The notes beneath the pieces were generated by a model. That model saw only the letters and a program-made list of their open reading frames with translations, had not been told where the DNA came from and did not search any database. A stretch of 64,000 nucleotides of DNA, taken from positions 1 through 64,000 of the forward strand of contig DXFH01000019.1 of NCBI GenBank assembly GCA_019114515.1, in the 5' to 3' direction. Position 1 is the stretch's first letter. Each line of letters starts with the position of its first letter. This DNA comes from Candidatus Limosilactobacillus merdigallinarum (GTDB lineage: Bacteria; Bacillota; Bacilli; Lactobacillales; Lactobacillaceae). Position numbers and translations under genes: made by a program. Below are positions 16,577 to 25,441 of the stretch, one piece after another.

Positions 16577-17764
16577 ATGACCAAGCAAGTTAAGCACACA
16601 ATTGCGATTGTATTGTTTTGTCAATTCTTAATTTGTCTCGGAATGAGCTTAATCTTCCCCGTAATGCCGTTTATCCGTAATGAATACCACTTCTCGGCTT
16701 TTGATATGGGGATAATGTCGTCACTGTTTGCACTGGCGCAGTTCATTGCTTCCCCAATCGTGGGTCGGCTATCAGACAAAATGGGACGGAAGCCAATGCT
16801 GGTATGGGGATTAGTCGTCTTTGCACTAGCAGAATTTGTTTTTGCAGCTACCAGCAAGCTATGGCTATTTGACCTGTCACGGGTAGTTGATGGTCTCTCT
16901 GCAGCGATGTTTGTACCGACAGCGATGGCACTAGCTGCCGATATTACGACTAAGGAACAGCGGGCCAAAGTGATTGGCTGGCTGTCCGCTTCATTTAGTG
17001 GCGGACTGATGCTGGGACCTGGTCTAGGCGGTATGCTTGCTGGAATTTCTTACAAAATGCCATTCTGGGTGGCTGGAGTGTTAGGAATTGCCAGCGCAGT
17101 GGTAGCTGCCATCAATTTGCCGAAAGACGCTGATGAAAAAATCTATGATGATGTTGAGCCCCGTAGAGTATCAGGTGGCAGTATGCTGGCGGACCTAAAG
17201 AAGATGACCACTCCATCCATGACGATTCTGTTTGTGATGATCCTGGTATCCGCCTTTGGCTTAGCTGGTTTCGAAAGTATTTACAGTTTGTACGTTAACC
17301 AGGTACACCACTTCAGTCTGGCTGCAATCGCCGGCGTATTAACGGTTAATGGCTTGTTATCGTTGCTGTTGCAGGCCTTTTTATTTGATCAGCTGGTAGT
17401 CTGGATCGGTGAAATCCGTATTATTCGCTGGGGCTTCTTGTTGAGCGTTATCGGTACAATCTTTGTTATTTATGACCACTCCCACTGGCAAATCTTTGTG
17501 GCTACACTGGTCGTATATGAAGCCTTTGATATGCTGCGCCCAGCGATTACGACATTGCTGACGAAAATGAGTGAAGAAAATCAGGGTCTCCTAAATGGAA
17601 TCAACATGTCCCTGACCTCCATCGGCAACATTGTCGGTCCACTATTATCTGGCGCTTTGCTAGATATGAATTACCAATATCCATACTGGGTCGTTTCCAT
17701 TTTCTTAATGGCAGCATTCTTTATCACCCTGAAAATGCATGACCATCCGGATCAAATTGATTAA
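16577..17764 (+). CDS. MFS drug:H+ antiporter (DHA1 type)
   Basis: 395 residues with 12 predicted membrane helices. Motif A is GRLSDKMGRKP (about residues 62-72), and the antiporter motif C region is GGLMLGPGLGGMLAG (about 140-154). These place it in the 12-TM DHA1 group of multidrug exporters, related to NorA/Bmr. AGGAGG precedes ATG 16577. It is monocistronic, with an upstream inverted repeat and a strong downstream terminator. The substrate cannot be predicted. Confidence 0.85.
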   Translation: MTKQVKHTIAIVLFCQFLICLGMSLIFPVMPFIRNEYHFSAFDMGIMSSLFALAQFIASPIVGRLSDKMGRKPMLVWGLVVFALAEFVFAATSKLWLFDLSRVVDGLSAAMFVPTAMALAADITTKEQRAKVIGWLSASFSGGLMLGPGLGGMLAGISYKMPFWVAGVLGIASAVVAAINLPKDADEKIYDDVEPRRVSGGSMLADLKKMTTPSMTILFVMILVSAFGLAGFESIYSLYVNQVHHFSLAAIAGVLTVNGLLSLLLQAFLFDQLVVWIGEIRIIRWGFLLSVIGTIFVIYDHSHWQIFVATLVVYEAFDMLRPAITTLLTKMSEENQGLLNGINMSLTSIGNIVGPLLSGALLDMNYQYPYWVVSIFLMAAFFITLKMHDHPDQID

Positions 17765-17770
17765 TAAAAC

Positions 17771-17813
17771 AAACAAGGCCACCAGTGCTTATCTAGCACT
17801 GGTGGCCTTGTTT
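17771..17813 (+). terminator. Perfect bidirectional terminator
   Basis: A perfect 19-bp inverted repeat (arms 17771-17789 and 17795-17813), AAACAAGG on one side and CCTTGTTT on the other. It lies between the MFS gene and the oppositely directed small ORF at 17841-17960, and can serve both. Confidence 0.9.
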
Positions 17814-17840
17814 CACTCATAATGTAGTAGTCATTTGCTG

Positions 17841-17960
17841 TTAGGCATCAAAGTTGATAGCCTTGCCCCCAACTTTCCAGATGCGGGGAAGACCATTCTT
17901 CTGTTCGTGCTGAACTTGTTGACGACTACGACGGTTCAATAAATTCTTAAACATAATCAT
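17841..17960 (-). CDS. Small ORF, 39 residues, basic, unknown function
   Basis: It begins MIMFKNLLNRRSRQQVQHEQ and ends KVGGKAINFDA. A near-consensus GGAAGGGAG lies 4-6 nt before ATG 17960, and a second ATG at 17954 may be the true start. It is basic in the first half, has no signal peptide or membrane segment, and is followed in its own direction by the perfect terminator at 17771-17813. A TTGGTT, 17 nt, TAAGTA promoter-like pair lies just upstream on the minus strand. I do not recognise a family. Ribosome binding site, promoter and terminator together make it more than a chance frame. Confidence 0.55.
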   Translation of the reverse strand: MIMFKNLLNRRSRQQVQHEQKNGLPRIWKVGGKAINFDA

Positions 17961-18227
17961 GTCTCCCTTCCTTTTTTCCAATACTTAATCTAACATGCAT
18001 TGATAACCAAGAAAAGAGAAATATGGTACTATTAGAAACTAGTAATGACGCGGGTTTTACGCACTTTTAAGAACTTGCAAATTTACCCAGCAACACGCCA
18101 ACAACTTGAAATTATATGCACTTATTTCGTTAATATTATTGTAAATATTCATTAAAGTATTTTCTTAGAATTGTCACGTTTATGAGCAAAAAAGAGATTT
18201 TTTTAATTTTTTAAAGAGGATTGAAGA

Positions 18228-19085
18228 ATGAAAGTAACCTTGGCATTGACAACTTGGACGGAACATCCGGCTTTAATTGACGGACAAAAGCGGACGGTCA
18301 CTTTAAATGAGTACGCCCAAAGAATGCTTGCAGTAGAGATTGATACCTTTTTCTATGCTTTGCCTAATGTAAATACGGTACAGAAGTGGGTTGGCGAAGT
18401 GTCACCGGAATTTCAGTTTATTGTTAAGGCCCATCAATCAATGACAAAACATCCCCAAGCACAGTTACCAACAGGAGTGACAAGCTTAGCGGAAGTATTT
18501 CAGCGTTTTAAGACGGCTGTTACGCCCTTAATAGCTACCGGACAGCTGAAGACAATTTTGTTTCAATTTCCACCATCGTTTGTGCCAACTGTGTCTAATA
18601 TTGATTACTTGATGAAGATCCGGCAATTCCTGGGTAATTTATCGGTTGCTATTGAGCTGCGCAATCAAGCTTGGTATCGTTCAGGCGTATTAAAGTCACT
18701 GGTTGATTATTGTCGCGAATTGCACTACACATTGGTGGCAGCTGATGAAGCACAGTCAACGCAAGCTTCGGTACCGTTTTACCTAGTCACTACCAACCCA
18801 CAATTAGCCTTGCTACGGCTGCATGGACGTAATCAGGCTGGCTGGCGTAATCCGGGTAAAGCTTGGCGCAAGCAGCGGACGCTTTACCGTTACTCTGATC
18901 AGGAATTGGCTGACTTTCAGAGGCAAATTGAGCAGTTAACGCCAGCTCCACAAGAAGTCTGTGTAATTTTTAATAATAATTCGGCTGGCGATGCGGCACC
19001 GAATGCCTTACGTCTGCAAGAGATGATGGGTCTGCATTTTGACGGACTGGTACCACGCAGCCCCGAACAATTAAATCTGTTTTAA
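18228..19085 (+). CDS. DUF72 family protein
   Basis: 285 residues, cytoplasmic, with the TIM-barrel-like DUF72 pattern. Visible hallmarks are EIDTFFYALPN (about residues 36-46), FQFIVKAHQSMT, LFQFPPSF and the C-terminal VCVIFNNNSAGDAAPNA, all matching the YunF/YecE family. The biochemical role is unknown. AGAGGA lies before ATG 18228. The gene has no close operon partner; metG starts 71 nt later after a likely -10 box (TATACT at 19117-19122). Confidence 0.85.
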   Translation: MKVTLALTTWTEHPALIDGQKRTVTLNEYAQRMLAVEIDTFFYALPNVNTVQKWVGEVSPEFQFIVKAHQSMTKHPQAQLPTGVTSLAEVFQRFKTAVTPLIATGQLKTILFQFPPSFVPTVSNIDYLMKIRQFLGNLSVAIELRNQAWYRSGVLKSLVDYCRELHYTLVAADEAQSTQASVPFYLVTTNPQLALLRLHGRNQAGWRNPGKAWRKQRTLYRYSDQELADFQRQIEQLTPAPQEVCVIFNNNSAGDAAPNALRLQEMMGLHFDGLVPRSPEQLNLF

Positions 19086-19156
19086 TCTTTTAATCGAATT
19101 TACTCCGTTTCTTTGCTATACTAACTGTAATTATGACTACGAGAGAAGGATCCAGA

Positions 19157-21175
19157 ATGGCAGCAAATAAACCAACTTATTACATTACGACCCCGATTTA
19201 CTATCCATCGGGCAAATTACACATCGGTAATTCTTATACCACGATTGCTTGTGATGCAGAATCACGATTTAAGCGTCTGAATGGTTACGATGTTTTCTTC
19301 CTAACCGGGACTGATGAACACGGTTTAAAGATCGAACAGAAGGCGGAAAAACTAGGTATAAATCCGCAAGCCTATGTTGACCAAATGGCCGCTGGGATCA
19401 AAAAACTATGGAAAACATTAGATATCACGAATGATAAGTTTATCCGGACAACTGACGATTACCATGAAAAAGCTGTCCAGAAGATTTTTAAGCAGTTCAT
19501 GGACCAAGGCGATATTTACAAGGGCAAGTATCGTGGTTGGTACTCAGTGGACGACGAGGAATACTTCACTGAAAGTCAATTAGCCGAAGTTTACCGCGAC
19601 GACCAAGGCAACGTCATCGGTGGTAAGGCACCTTCTGGCCATGAGGTGCAACTGGTCGAAGAAGAATCTTACTTCTTTAAGATGAGCAAGTATGCAGACT
19701 GGTTATTGCAGTACTATCGTGATCATCCAGACTTCATTGAGCCGTCTTCGCGGATGAACGAAATGATTAATAACTTCTTGAAGCCAGGCCTGGAAGACTT
19801 AGCCGTAACGCGGACTTCCTTCAACTGGGGGGTCAAGGTTCCTGGCGATCCAACGCACGTTATTTATGTTTGGATTGATGCCTTGTCCAACTATATTACG
19901 GCCTTAGGATACGGCTCTGATAATGACAGTCTGTTCAAGAAGTACTGGCCAGCGGATGTCCACATGGTTGGTAAGGAAATTGTCCGCTTCCACACTATTT
20001 ACTGGCCAATTATGCTGCACGCATTGGGTCTCCCATTGCCAAAGCATGTGATTGGTCATGGTTGGTTAACGATGAAGGATGGTAAGATGTCCAAGTCCAA
20101 GGGGAACGTTATTTACCCTGAAACCCTGGTTGACCGTTATGGCCTGGATGCCACCCGTTACTACCTATTGCGGGCAATGCCATTTGGCAACGATGGGGTC
20201 TTTAGTCCGGAAGACTTTGTCGACAAGGCGAACTTTGATTTAGCTAACGACTTAGGTAATTTACTTAACCGGACTGTTGCGATGATCAACAAGTACCAGA
20301 ATGGCGTCTTGGAAGATTCTGATGCTACCACTCCTTATGATGAAGATTTGGAAAATACTGCTCAGGCTGTTTGGGCTGAATATCAAGGATTGATGGATAA
20401 GACCCACTTTGCTGATGCATTGCGTAGTGTTTGGAAGCTGATTGGCCGGGCTAACAAGTACATTGATGAAACCGAGCCGTGGACTTTAGCAAAGGATGAC
20501 AGCAAGAAGAAGGAATTGGCAGATGTAATGATGCACCTGGCCAAGAGCCTGCGTTTCGTAGCCGCTCTGCTGCAACCAGTAATGCCAAATGCACCGAAGG
20601 AAATTCTGACGCAATTAGGCTTGCCGGCTGAACAAATCACCTTAAATGATCTTTCATTTGATGACCTGCCAGCGGGCACAAAGGTGATTGCCAAGGGAAC
20701 GCCAATCTTCCCACGGCGGGATGTCAAGGAAGAAGTGGCTTTCCTGAAGTCTAAGATGACGGCCAACACGAAGGCTAAGGGTCGTAAAGTGATGGAACAG
20801 GCTAAGAAAAAGGTGCAGGAAGCAGACGCCAAGAAAGATGCTAAGAAGGAAATTCGAATAGAAGCCTTTGATAAAGTAGCATTGAAGGTAGGCCAAATTA
20901 CGGCTGCCGATCATGTTGCGGGTGCTGACAAGCTATTGAAGTTCCACATTGATGATGGTACTAAAGATGGTCGTCAGATCCTGTCCGGAATTGCCCAATG
21001 GTACCCAGAACCAGAAAAATTGATTGGCCAAAAGGTGCTGTTCGTGGCTAACTTAAAGCCACGTAAAATGCGTGGCGAACTGAGCCAGGGGATGTTGCTC
21101 ACAGCAGAGCATGACGGCAACGTACAATTGCTGAGCTTACAGACCGATCTGGTTAATGGTTCCGAAGTTAAGTAG
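19157..21175 (+). CDS. metG: Methionyl-tRNA synthetase
   Basis: 672 residues. Class I synthetase motifs are HIGN (HIGH variant, about residue 24) and KMSKSKGN (about 312). The connective-peptide region (GWYSVDDEEYFTES) lacks zinc-binding cysteines, as in the staphylococcal-type enzyme. A C-terminal tRNA-binding OB domain begins near residue 570 (FDKVALKVGQITAADHVAGA). AGAAGGA lies before ATG 19157; the upstream in-frame ATG at 19133 lacks a ribosome binding site. No T-box is visible ahead of it. It heads metG-tatD-rnmV-rsmA. Confidence 0.95.
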   Translation: MAANKPTYYITTPIYYPSGKLHIGNSYTTIACDAESRFKRLNGYDVFFLTGTDEHGLKIEQKAEKLGINPQAYVDQMAAGIKKLWKTLDITNDKFIRTTDDYHEKAVQKIFKQFMDQGDIYKGKYRGWYSVDDEEYFTESQLAEVYRDDQGNVIGGKAPSGHEVQLVEEESYFFKMSKYADWLLQYYRDHPDFIEPSSRMNEMINNFLKPGLEDLAVTRTSFNWGVKVPGDPTHVIYVWIDALSNYITALGYGSDNDSLFKKYWPADVHMVGKEIVRFHTIYWPIMLHALGLPLPKHVIGHGWLTMKDGKMSKSKGNVIYPETLVDRYGLDATRYYLLRAMPFGNDGVFSPEDFVDKANFDLANDLGNLLNRTVAMINKYQNGVLEDSDATTPYDEDLENTAQAVWAEYQGLMDKTHFADALRSVWKLIGRANKYIDETEPWTLAKDDSKKKELADVMMHLAKSLRFVAALLQPVMPNAPKEILTQLGLPAEQITLNDLSFDDLPAGTKVIAKGTPIFPRRDVKEEVAFLKSKMTANTKAKGRKVMEQAKKKVQEADAKKDAKKEIRIEAFDKVALKVGQITAADHVAGADKLLKFHIDDGTKDGRQILSGIAQWYPEPEKLIGQKVLFVANLKPRKMRGELSQGMLLTAEHDGNVQLLSLQTDLVNGSEVK

Positions 21176-21183
21176 GCGTGAAA

Positions 21184-21978
21184 ATGGAGCAGTTATTACA
21201 GGTGCCACTTTACGATTCACATACCCACCTGAATGACGATGCCTTTTATGATGACGTGCCGGCCTTCGTGTCTCGGGCACGTCATTTTGGGGTTAACCAG
21301 ATGAATATGGTGGGATCCAATGCACAATTGAATGAACGCGCACTTAAGCTAGCACATGACTATCCCGGTTTGCATGCAGTGATCGGCTGGCATCCCGAAG
21401 ATAGTAAAAATTATGATGCTAAAGCGGCCAATGTTTTGATAGAACAGCTGCACGATCCTGAAGTAGTTGGCGTTGGTGAAATTGGACTAGATTATCACTG
21501 GGATACATCACCGGTAGACGTGCAAAAGAAGGTTTTATGTGAGCAACTGGAGCTGGCGAAGACATTCAACTTGCCGATTTCAGTACATTGCCGGGAAGCA
21601 TTAGACGATCTTTACCCTATCTTGCAGAAATACCATGTGGGTGATTTTGGCGGCGTGATGCATAGCTTTGCTGGTGATCCGACATGGGCACAGAAATTTC
21701 TGGACTTAGGGATGTATCTGTCTTATAGCGGTGTTGTTACTTTTGGCAGCGCGGAAGATGTCCGTGCCTCAGCAAAGATTACGCCTGCCGATCGGATCAT
21801 GGTGGAAACGGATGCCCCTTATCTGACACCAAAGCCTTATCGCGGAAAAATGAATGAGCCGGCATTTACGTACTTTACGGTGTTAGGGTTAGCAAAATTA
21901 CGTAATGAAGATCCTGTTAAGCTTGCACAGCACACCTTTGATAATGCGCAACGCCTATTTGAAAAGAGATCACTATGA
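21184..21978 (+). CDS. TatD-family metal-dependent DNase/hydrolase
   Basis: 264 residues, TIM-barrel metallohydrolase. Ligand motifs are DSHTHLND (N-terminus), GEIGLDYH (about residue 100), SVHCREALD and ETDAPYLTPKP (about 202). TatD nucleases act as 3'-5' exonucleases in DNA repair and RNA turnover. TAGG sits 7 nt before ATG 21184; GTG 21178 is an alternative start. It lies directly behind metG and overlaps rnmV by 4 nt, the classic Firmicutes order. Confidence 0.9.
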   Translation: MEQLLQVPLYDSHTHLNDDAFYDDVPAFVSRARHFGVNQMNMVGSNAQLNERALKLAHDYPGLHAVIGWHPEDSKNYDAKAANVLIEQLHDPEVVGVGEIGLDYHWDTSPVDVQKKVLCEQLELAKTFNLPISVHCREALDDLYPILQKYHVGDFGGVMHSFAGDPTWAQKFLDLGMYLSYSGVVTFGSAEDVRASAKITPADRIMVETDAPYLTPKPYRGKMNEPAFTYFTVLGLAKLRNEDPVKLAQHTFDNAQRLFEKRSL

Positions 21979-22556
21979 AAAAGATCAAAGAAGTCATTGT
22001 CGTTGAAGGCAAAGACGATACCAAACAGATTGACAAGGCAGTGAACGCCGACACATATGAAACCAATGGCTCTGCTTTATCGGCGGATGACATTGCTCAC
22101 TTAAAGAAGCTACAGGCAACCCGGGGTTTAATTGTATTTACGGATCCCGATTTCAATGGTGAACGGGTGCGTAAAATGATCAGTCAAGCCATACCGGGGG
22201 TAAAACACGCTTTTATCCGTCGTGATCAGGGAGTGCCGACGGAAGCACACGGTTCTTTGGGGGTTGAACACGCCAACCCGGAGGTCATCAAAGCAGCATT
22301 GGCACATGTGTATACCGAAGAAGAACAAGCAGATGCCCAGTACTCACGCCACGACCTAGCCGCGGCAGGCTTATTATCTGGTAAAGGGGCCCGTACTCGT
22401 CGGGAACGCTTGGGGCAAATCCTTGGCATCGGCTATGGTAATGGAAAGCAATTACTACACCGACTAAACGTATTTCGCATTGCTCCTGCACAATTTCAGG
22501 CGGCCGTTCAACAAATAAAGAGGGAGGAAGCAGATGGCAAAATCAGCAATCGGTAG
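21975..22556 (+). CDS. rnmV: Ribonuclease M5
   Basis: 193 residues. The N-terminal Toprim domain shows [11 protein letters not shown] (catalytic Glu) and [12 protein letters not shown] (DxD). RNase M5 performs the final maturation of 5S rRNA precursor. Gene order tatD-rnmV-rsmA supports the call. It overlaps the tatD stop by ATGA and runs into rsmA by 23 nt, indicating translational coupling. Confidence 0.94.
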   Translation: MKKIKEVIVVEGKDDTKQIDKAVNADTYETNGSALSADDIAHLKKLQATRGLIVFTDPDFNGERVRKMISQAIPGVKHAFIRRDQGVPTEAHGSLGVEHANPEVIKAALAHVYTEEEQADAQYSRHDLAAAGLLSGKGARTRRERLGQILGIGYGNGKQLLHRLNVFRIAPAQFQAAVQQIKREEADGKISNR

Positions 22557-23424
22557 TAGTAGTCGTACCAAAGAGATTATGCGTCAGTATGGTCTGCGTG
22601 CTAAGAAAGGCTTTGGTCAAAATTTCTTAACGGACCAATCAATTCTGCAAAACATCGTTAGTGCTGCAGAGATCGGTAAAGATGACAATGTGATTGAAAT
22701 CGGTCCCGGCATTGGTGCGTTGACTGAACAATTAGCACTAGCTGCTGGACAGGTCGTGGGCTTAGAAATCGATGTTGACTTGTTACCCGTCTTGAAAGAC
22801 GTTTTGGAGCCATATCACAACGTTAAGATTCTTCACCAAGACGTATTAAAGGCTGATTTGCCAACTCTGATTCAGCAAGAATTCGATCATCCGGAGGCAC
22901 CCATCAAAGTAGTGGCCAACCTTCCTTACTACATCACCAGTCCAATTTTGATGGGCTTATTGAACAGTCCTGTTGACTGGGATTGTATTTGTGTCATGAT
23001 GCAGCGCGAAGTAGCCGATCGCTTAGTGGCCAAGGTGGGAACCAAGCAATACGGCTCGCTGACCTTAGCAATTGAGATGTCCATGGATGCAGAAATGGCC
23101 TTTGGGGTATCGCGCCACTCCTTTGTGCCGGAACCAAATGTGGATTCAGCAATTGTGACTTTGCATCGGCGAAGACAACCTTTACCGGTGGCCCCGTTTG
23201 ACTGCGATAAAATTCTAAGCTTGATTAAGATCTGCTTTGCCCACCGGCGCAAGAACTTAGGTAATAACTTGAAGGCATTGTCGGGCAAGGATACAGATAA
23301 AAAGAATGCTGTTTTAAAGGTGCTCGACGAATTACGGATTGACAGTCGGATTCGTCCTGAACAATTGACGCTAGAAAAGTTCATTCAATTGGGTAATGCG
23401 TTGCATGATCATGATTTGTATTAA
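22534..23424 (+). CDS. rsmA: 16S rRNA dimethyladenosine transferase
   Basis: 296 residues, also known as KsgA. It dimethylates two adjacent adenosines in the 3' loop of 16S rRNA. The SAM motif is [12 protein letters not shown] (about residues 52-63) and the catalytic motif [11 protein letters not shown] (about 129-139). The family tail [16 protein letters not shown] is present. GGAGGAAGCAG precedes ATG 22534. It is the last gene of the metG unit, ended by the terminator at 23430-23470. Confidence 0.95.
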   Translation: MAKSAIGSSSRTKEIMRQYGLRAKKGFGQNFLTDQSILQNIVSAAEIGKDDNVIEIGPGIGALTEQLALAAGQVVGLEIDVDLLPVLKDVLEPYHNVKILHQDVLKADLPTLIQQEFDHPEAPIKVVANLPYYITSPILMGLLNSPVDWDCICVMMQREVADRLVAKVGTKQYGSLTLAIEMSMDAEMAFGVSRHSFVPEPNVDSAIVTLHRRRQPLPVAPFDCDKILSLIKICFAHRRKNLGNNLKALSGKDTDKKNAVLKVLDELRIDSRIRPEQLTLEKFIQLGNALHDHDLY

Positions 23425-23429
23425 GAAAT

Positions 23430-23470
23430 AAAGCGTTAGCATTTGTGGATCGCAAATGTTAACGCTTTTT
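23430..23470 (+). terminator. Intrinsic terminator after rsmA
   Basis: AAAGCGTTAGCATTTG stem with CAAATGTTAACGCTTTTT and a 7-nt loop. Confidence 0.88.
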
Positions 23471-23548
23471 GTGAATTCGCAGTGCTTGCGCGAGCTTTTT
23501 AGACAGGTTACTATTATAGAAAAGTTAATTAGAAAGGGAGGGATCAGC

Positions 23549-24400
23549 ATGATCGTCACGGAAAAAGCACCCGCTAAAATCAATCTGTCTTTAGACACCC
23601 CCATGCGTTACTTCGATGGTTCACCGCGCTGGGACATGGTGATGACTTCGATTGATCTTGCTGATTACCTGACCATTGATATCCACCAACGGCCACAAAC
23701 CATCAAGATATATACCGACAGCGGCTTCCTTCCTAATGACCAACGCAATCTAGCATATCAGGCCGTGCATATTATTAAAACGCGCTTTCATCGTTCAGAA
23801 GGGGTAACGGTCAGAATCAAGAAAAAGATACCGGTGGCAGCCGGGCTTGGTGGCGGCTCTTCAGATGCGGCAGCAGTTCTGCGCGGCTTGAATCGTGGCT
23901 GGCAACTGGGTTTGTCACTAGATGAGCTGGCTAAATTGTCATTGACGATTGATTCCGACGTTCCCTATTGTATCTATAATCACACGGCCCACGTCACCGG
24001 ACATGGTGAAAAAGTGGACCTGCTAAACGCAATTCCACATTACTGGACAGTGGTCGCTAAGCCTAGTGTCAGTGTATCAACCCCCACGATTCTGCGGCAG
24101 ATTAACTATGAAAAAATTGAGCATTTGGATAATGGCGGGATCATGGCGGCGATTGAAAACAACGACTGGCGCTTGGCTTTTGCAAAAATGGGAAATGTTT
24201 TGGAACCAGTCACAATGCCGCGTTATCCATCAATCAAATTTCTAAAGGAACGGATGCAGAAATTAGGGGCAGACTTCACCCAGATGAGCGGTACTGGCCC
24301 GACAGTATTTGCCTTATGTCACAATGAATCGCGGGCAAAGCGGATTTATAATGGCCTGCGTGGTTTCTGTACTGAAGTTTATCAAGTAATGCTACTGTAA
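23549..24400 (+). CDS. ispE: IspE-like GHMP kinase (4-diphosphocytidyl-2-C-methylerythritol kinase family)
   Basis: 283 residues with GHMP-kinase motifs: APAKINLSLD at the N-terminus, the ATP loop GLGGGSSDAA (about residue 103) and a C-terminal MSGTGPTVFAL. In the MEP pathway IspE phosphorylates CDP-methylerythritol. The conserved DGYHE substrate segment is replaced here by DGSPRWD. The organism also has mvaA, so this may be an IspE-derived kinase with another role. AAAGGGAGGG precedes ATG 23549; the frame opens upstream inside the rsmA terminator, which cannot be coding. Confidence 0.8.
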   Translation: MIVTEKAPAKINLSLDTPMRYFDGSPRWDMVMTSIDLADYLTIDIHQRPQTIKIYTDSGFLPNDQRNLAYQAVHIIKTRFHRSEGVTVRIKKKIPVAAGLGGGSSDAAAVLRGLNRGWQLGLSLDELAKLSLTIDSDVPYCIYNHTAHVTGHGEKVDLLNAIPHYWTVVAKPSVSVSTPTILRQINYEKIEHLDNGGIMAAIENNDWRLAFAKMGNVLEPVTMPRYPSIKFLKERMQKLGADFTQMSGTGPTVFALCHNESRAKRIYNGLRGFCTEVYQVMLL

Positions 24401-24429
24401 AAAGCTGGGGCAACGTCCCCAGCTTTTTT
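24400..24429 (+). terminator. Intrinsic terminator after ispE
   Basis: AAAAGCTGGGG stem with CCCCAGCTTTTTT around a 6-nt loop; it begins at the stop codon. Confidence 0.9.
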
Positions 24430-24450
24430 GTTGGTGAATAACGGGTCTGG

Positions 24451-24479
24451 TTGCAATTCAGAATGATCTTTAGTATCAT
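24451..24479 (+). promoter_or_regulatory. Promoter of the zinc-type ABC operon
   Basis: TTGCAA, 17-nt spacer, TATCAT. The palindromic operator begins 10 nt downstream of the -10 box. Confidence 0.6.
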
Positions 24480-24488
24480 AATTTTGAT

Positions 24489-24511
24489 TTAATAGTAATG
24501 ATTACTATTAA
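24489..24511 (+). promoter_or_regulatory. Zur-like operator
   Basis: A perfect palindrome: 11-bp arms TTAATAGTAAT and ATTACTATTAA around one central G. It has the TAAT-N-ATTA core and symmetry of Bacillus Zur/Fur-family boxes and covers the expected transcription start. Zinc-loaded Zur bound here would block transcription. The regulator gene is not in the window. Confidence 0.7.
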
Positions 24512-24538
24512 GAAACGACTAATGTTTGGGGGATTAGC

Positions 24539-25441
24539 ATGATCAAGAAAAAATGGGGCTGGTGGGCTTTAATTGGCAGCTTGCTAATTATCTTGCTGCT
24601 AATGATTGTAACTACGCCTGCAAAGTCACAGTCTAAGAAGCCAATTAGAGTCGTTGCCAGCTTGAATTTTTATGGCGAAGCAGCACAGAAAGTTGCTGGC
24701 AAGTATGGTCAAGTAGAGTCGCTGATTAATAATTCGGCGGTTGACCCACATGATTACCAACCGTCAATAAGACAATCACAGCAGGTTAGTCATGCAGATT
24801 TCATTATTGAAAACGGCTTAGGCTATGATCACTGGCTGGATAAAATGGTGGCTGCCAATGACAATCATCCAAAAGTGATTACGGTGGGAACCACAATTGC
24901 CCATGCTAAGAATGGTGATAATGAACATGTTTGGTATCAACCACAAGTAATGATTAAGCTCACCAACCAGCTGACGGATGAGTTTGCCAAAAAGGATCCT
25001 AAGCATAGCGACTATTACCATAAAAATGCAAAGACTTATGTCCACCAATTGAACCAACAGGACAAACTAATTCGCCAAGCCAAAGCAAATGTTCATCAAA
25101 ATGATCAGGTGGCGGTTAGTGAACCGGTTTTTGATTATTCATTAGCGGCTATGGGCTACCACATCACTGATTCTCATTTTGCCAAGGCCATTGAAGATGG
25201 TGACGATCCTTCCACACATGATATTAGTGCGATTCAAAACGATATTCGTCACCATCGTCTGGCTTTCTTCGTTGAAAACCCCCAGTCAAGTTCAAAAACC
25301 GTTGATAATTTAACGCGTTTAGCGAGAAAGCATCATGTGACGGTGATTCAGGTGACGGAAACCAAGCCGGATGATGAAAGTTATACTGAATGGATGAGTC
25401 GGCAGTATCGCTTAGTGTTAAAGGCACAAAGGAGTGAATAA
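24539..25441 (+). CDS. znuA: Zinc/metal ABC transporter substrate-binding protein
   Basis: 300 residues of the cluster A-1 (ZnuA/AdcA/PsaA) family. After a basic start and a hydrophobic signal segment (WALIGSLLIILLLMIV) come metal-site motifs VDPHDYQPS (about residue 70) and NGDNEHVWY (about 124). YHITDSHFAKAIEDGDDPSTHD replaces the usual third-ligand region. No lipobox cysteine follows the signal segment, so it is probably anchored by an uncleaved signal or released. GGGGGA precedes ATG 24539. The Zur-like operator and following ATPase and permease genes make zinc uptake the best reading; manganese is possible. Confidence 0.85.
   Translation: MIKKKWGWWALIGSLLIILLLMIVTTPAKSQSKKPIRVVASLNFYGEAAQKVAGKYGQVESLINNSAVDPHDYQPSIRQSQQVSHADFIIENGLGYDHWLDKMVAANDNHPKVITVGTTIAHAKNGDNEHVWYQPQVMIKLTNQLTDEFAKKDPKHSDYYHKNAKTYVHQLNQQDKLIRQAKANVHQNDQVAVSEPVFDYSLAAMGYHITDSHFAKAIEDGDDPSTHDISAIQNDIRHHRLAFFVENPQSSSKTVDNLTRLARKHHVTVIQVTETKPDDESYTEWMSRQYRLVLKAQRSE

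Noticed and set aside
19086-19156. T-box leader for metG
   Set aside because: The gap is only 71 nt and has no specifier hairpin, T-box sequence or terminator.
20383-20832. 149-codon minus-strand open frame inside metG
   Set aside because: Antisense to conserved synthetase coding sequence, no ribosome binding site, low-complexity translation.
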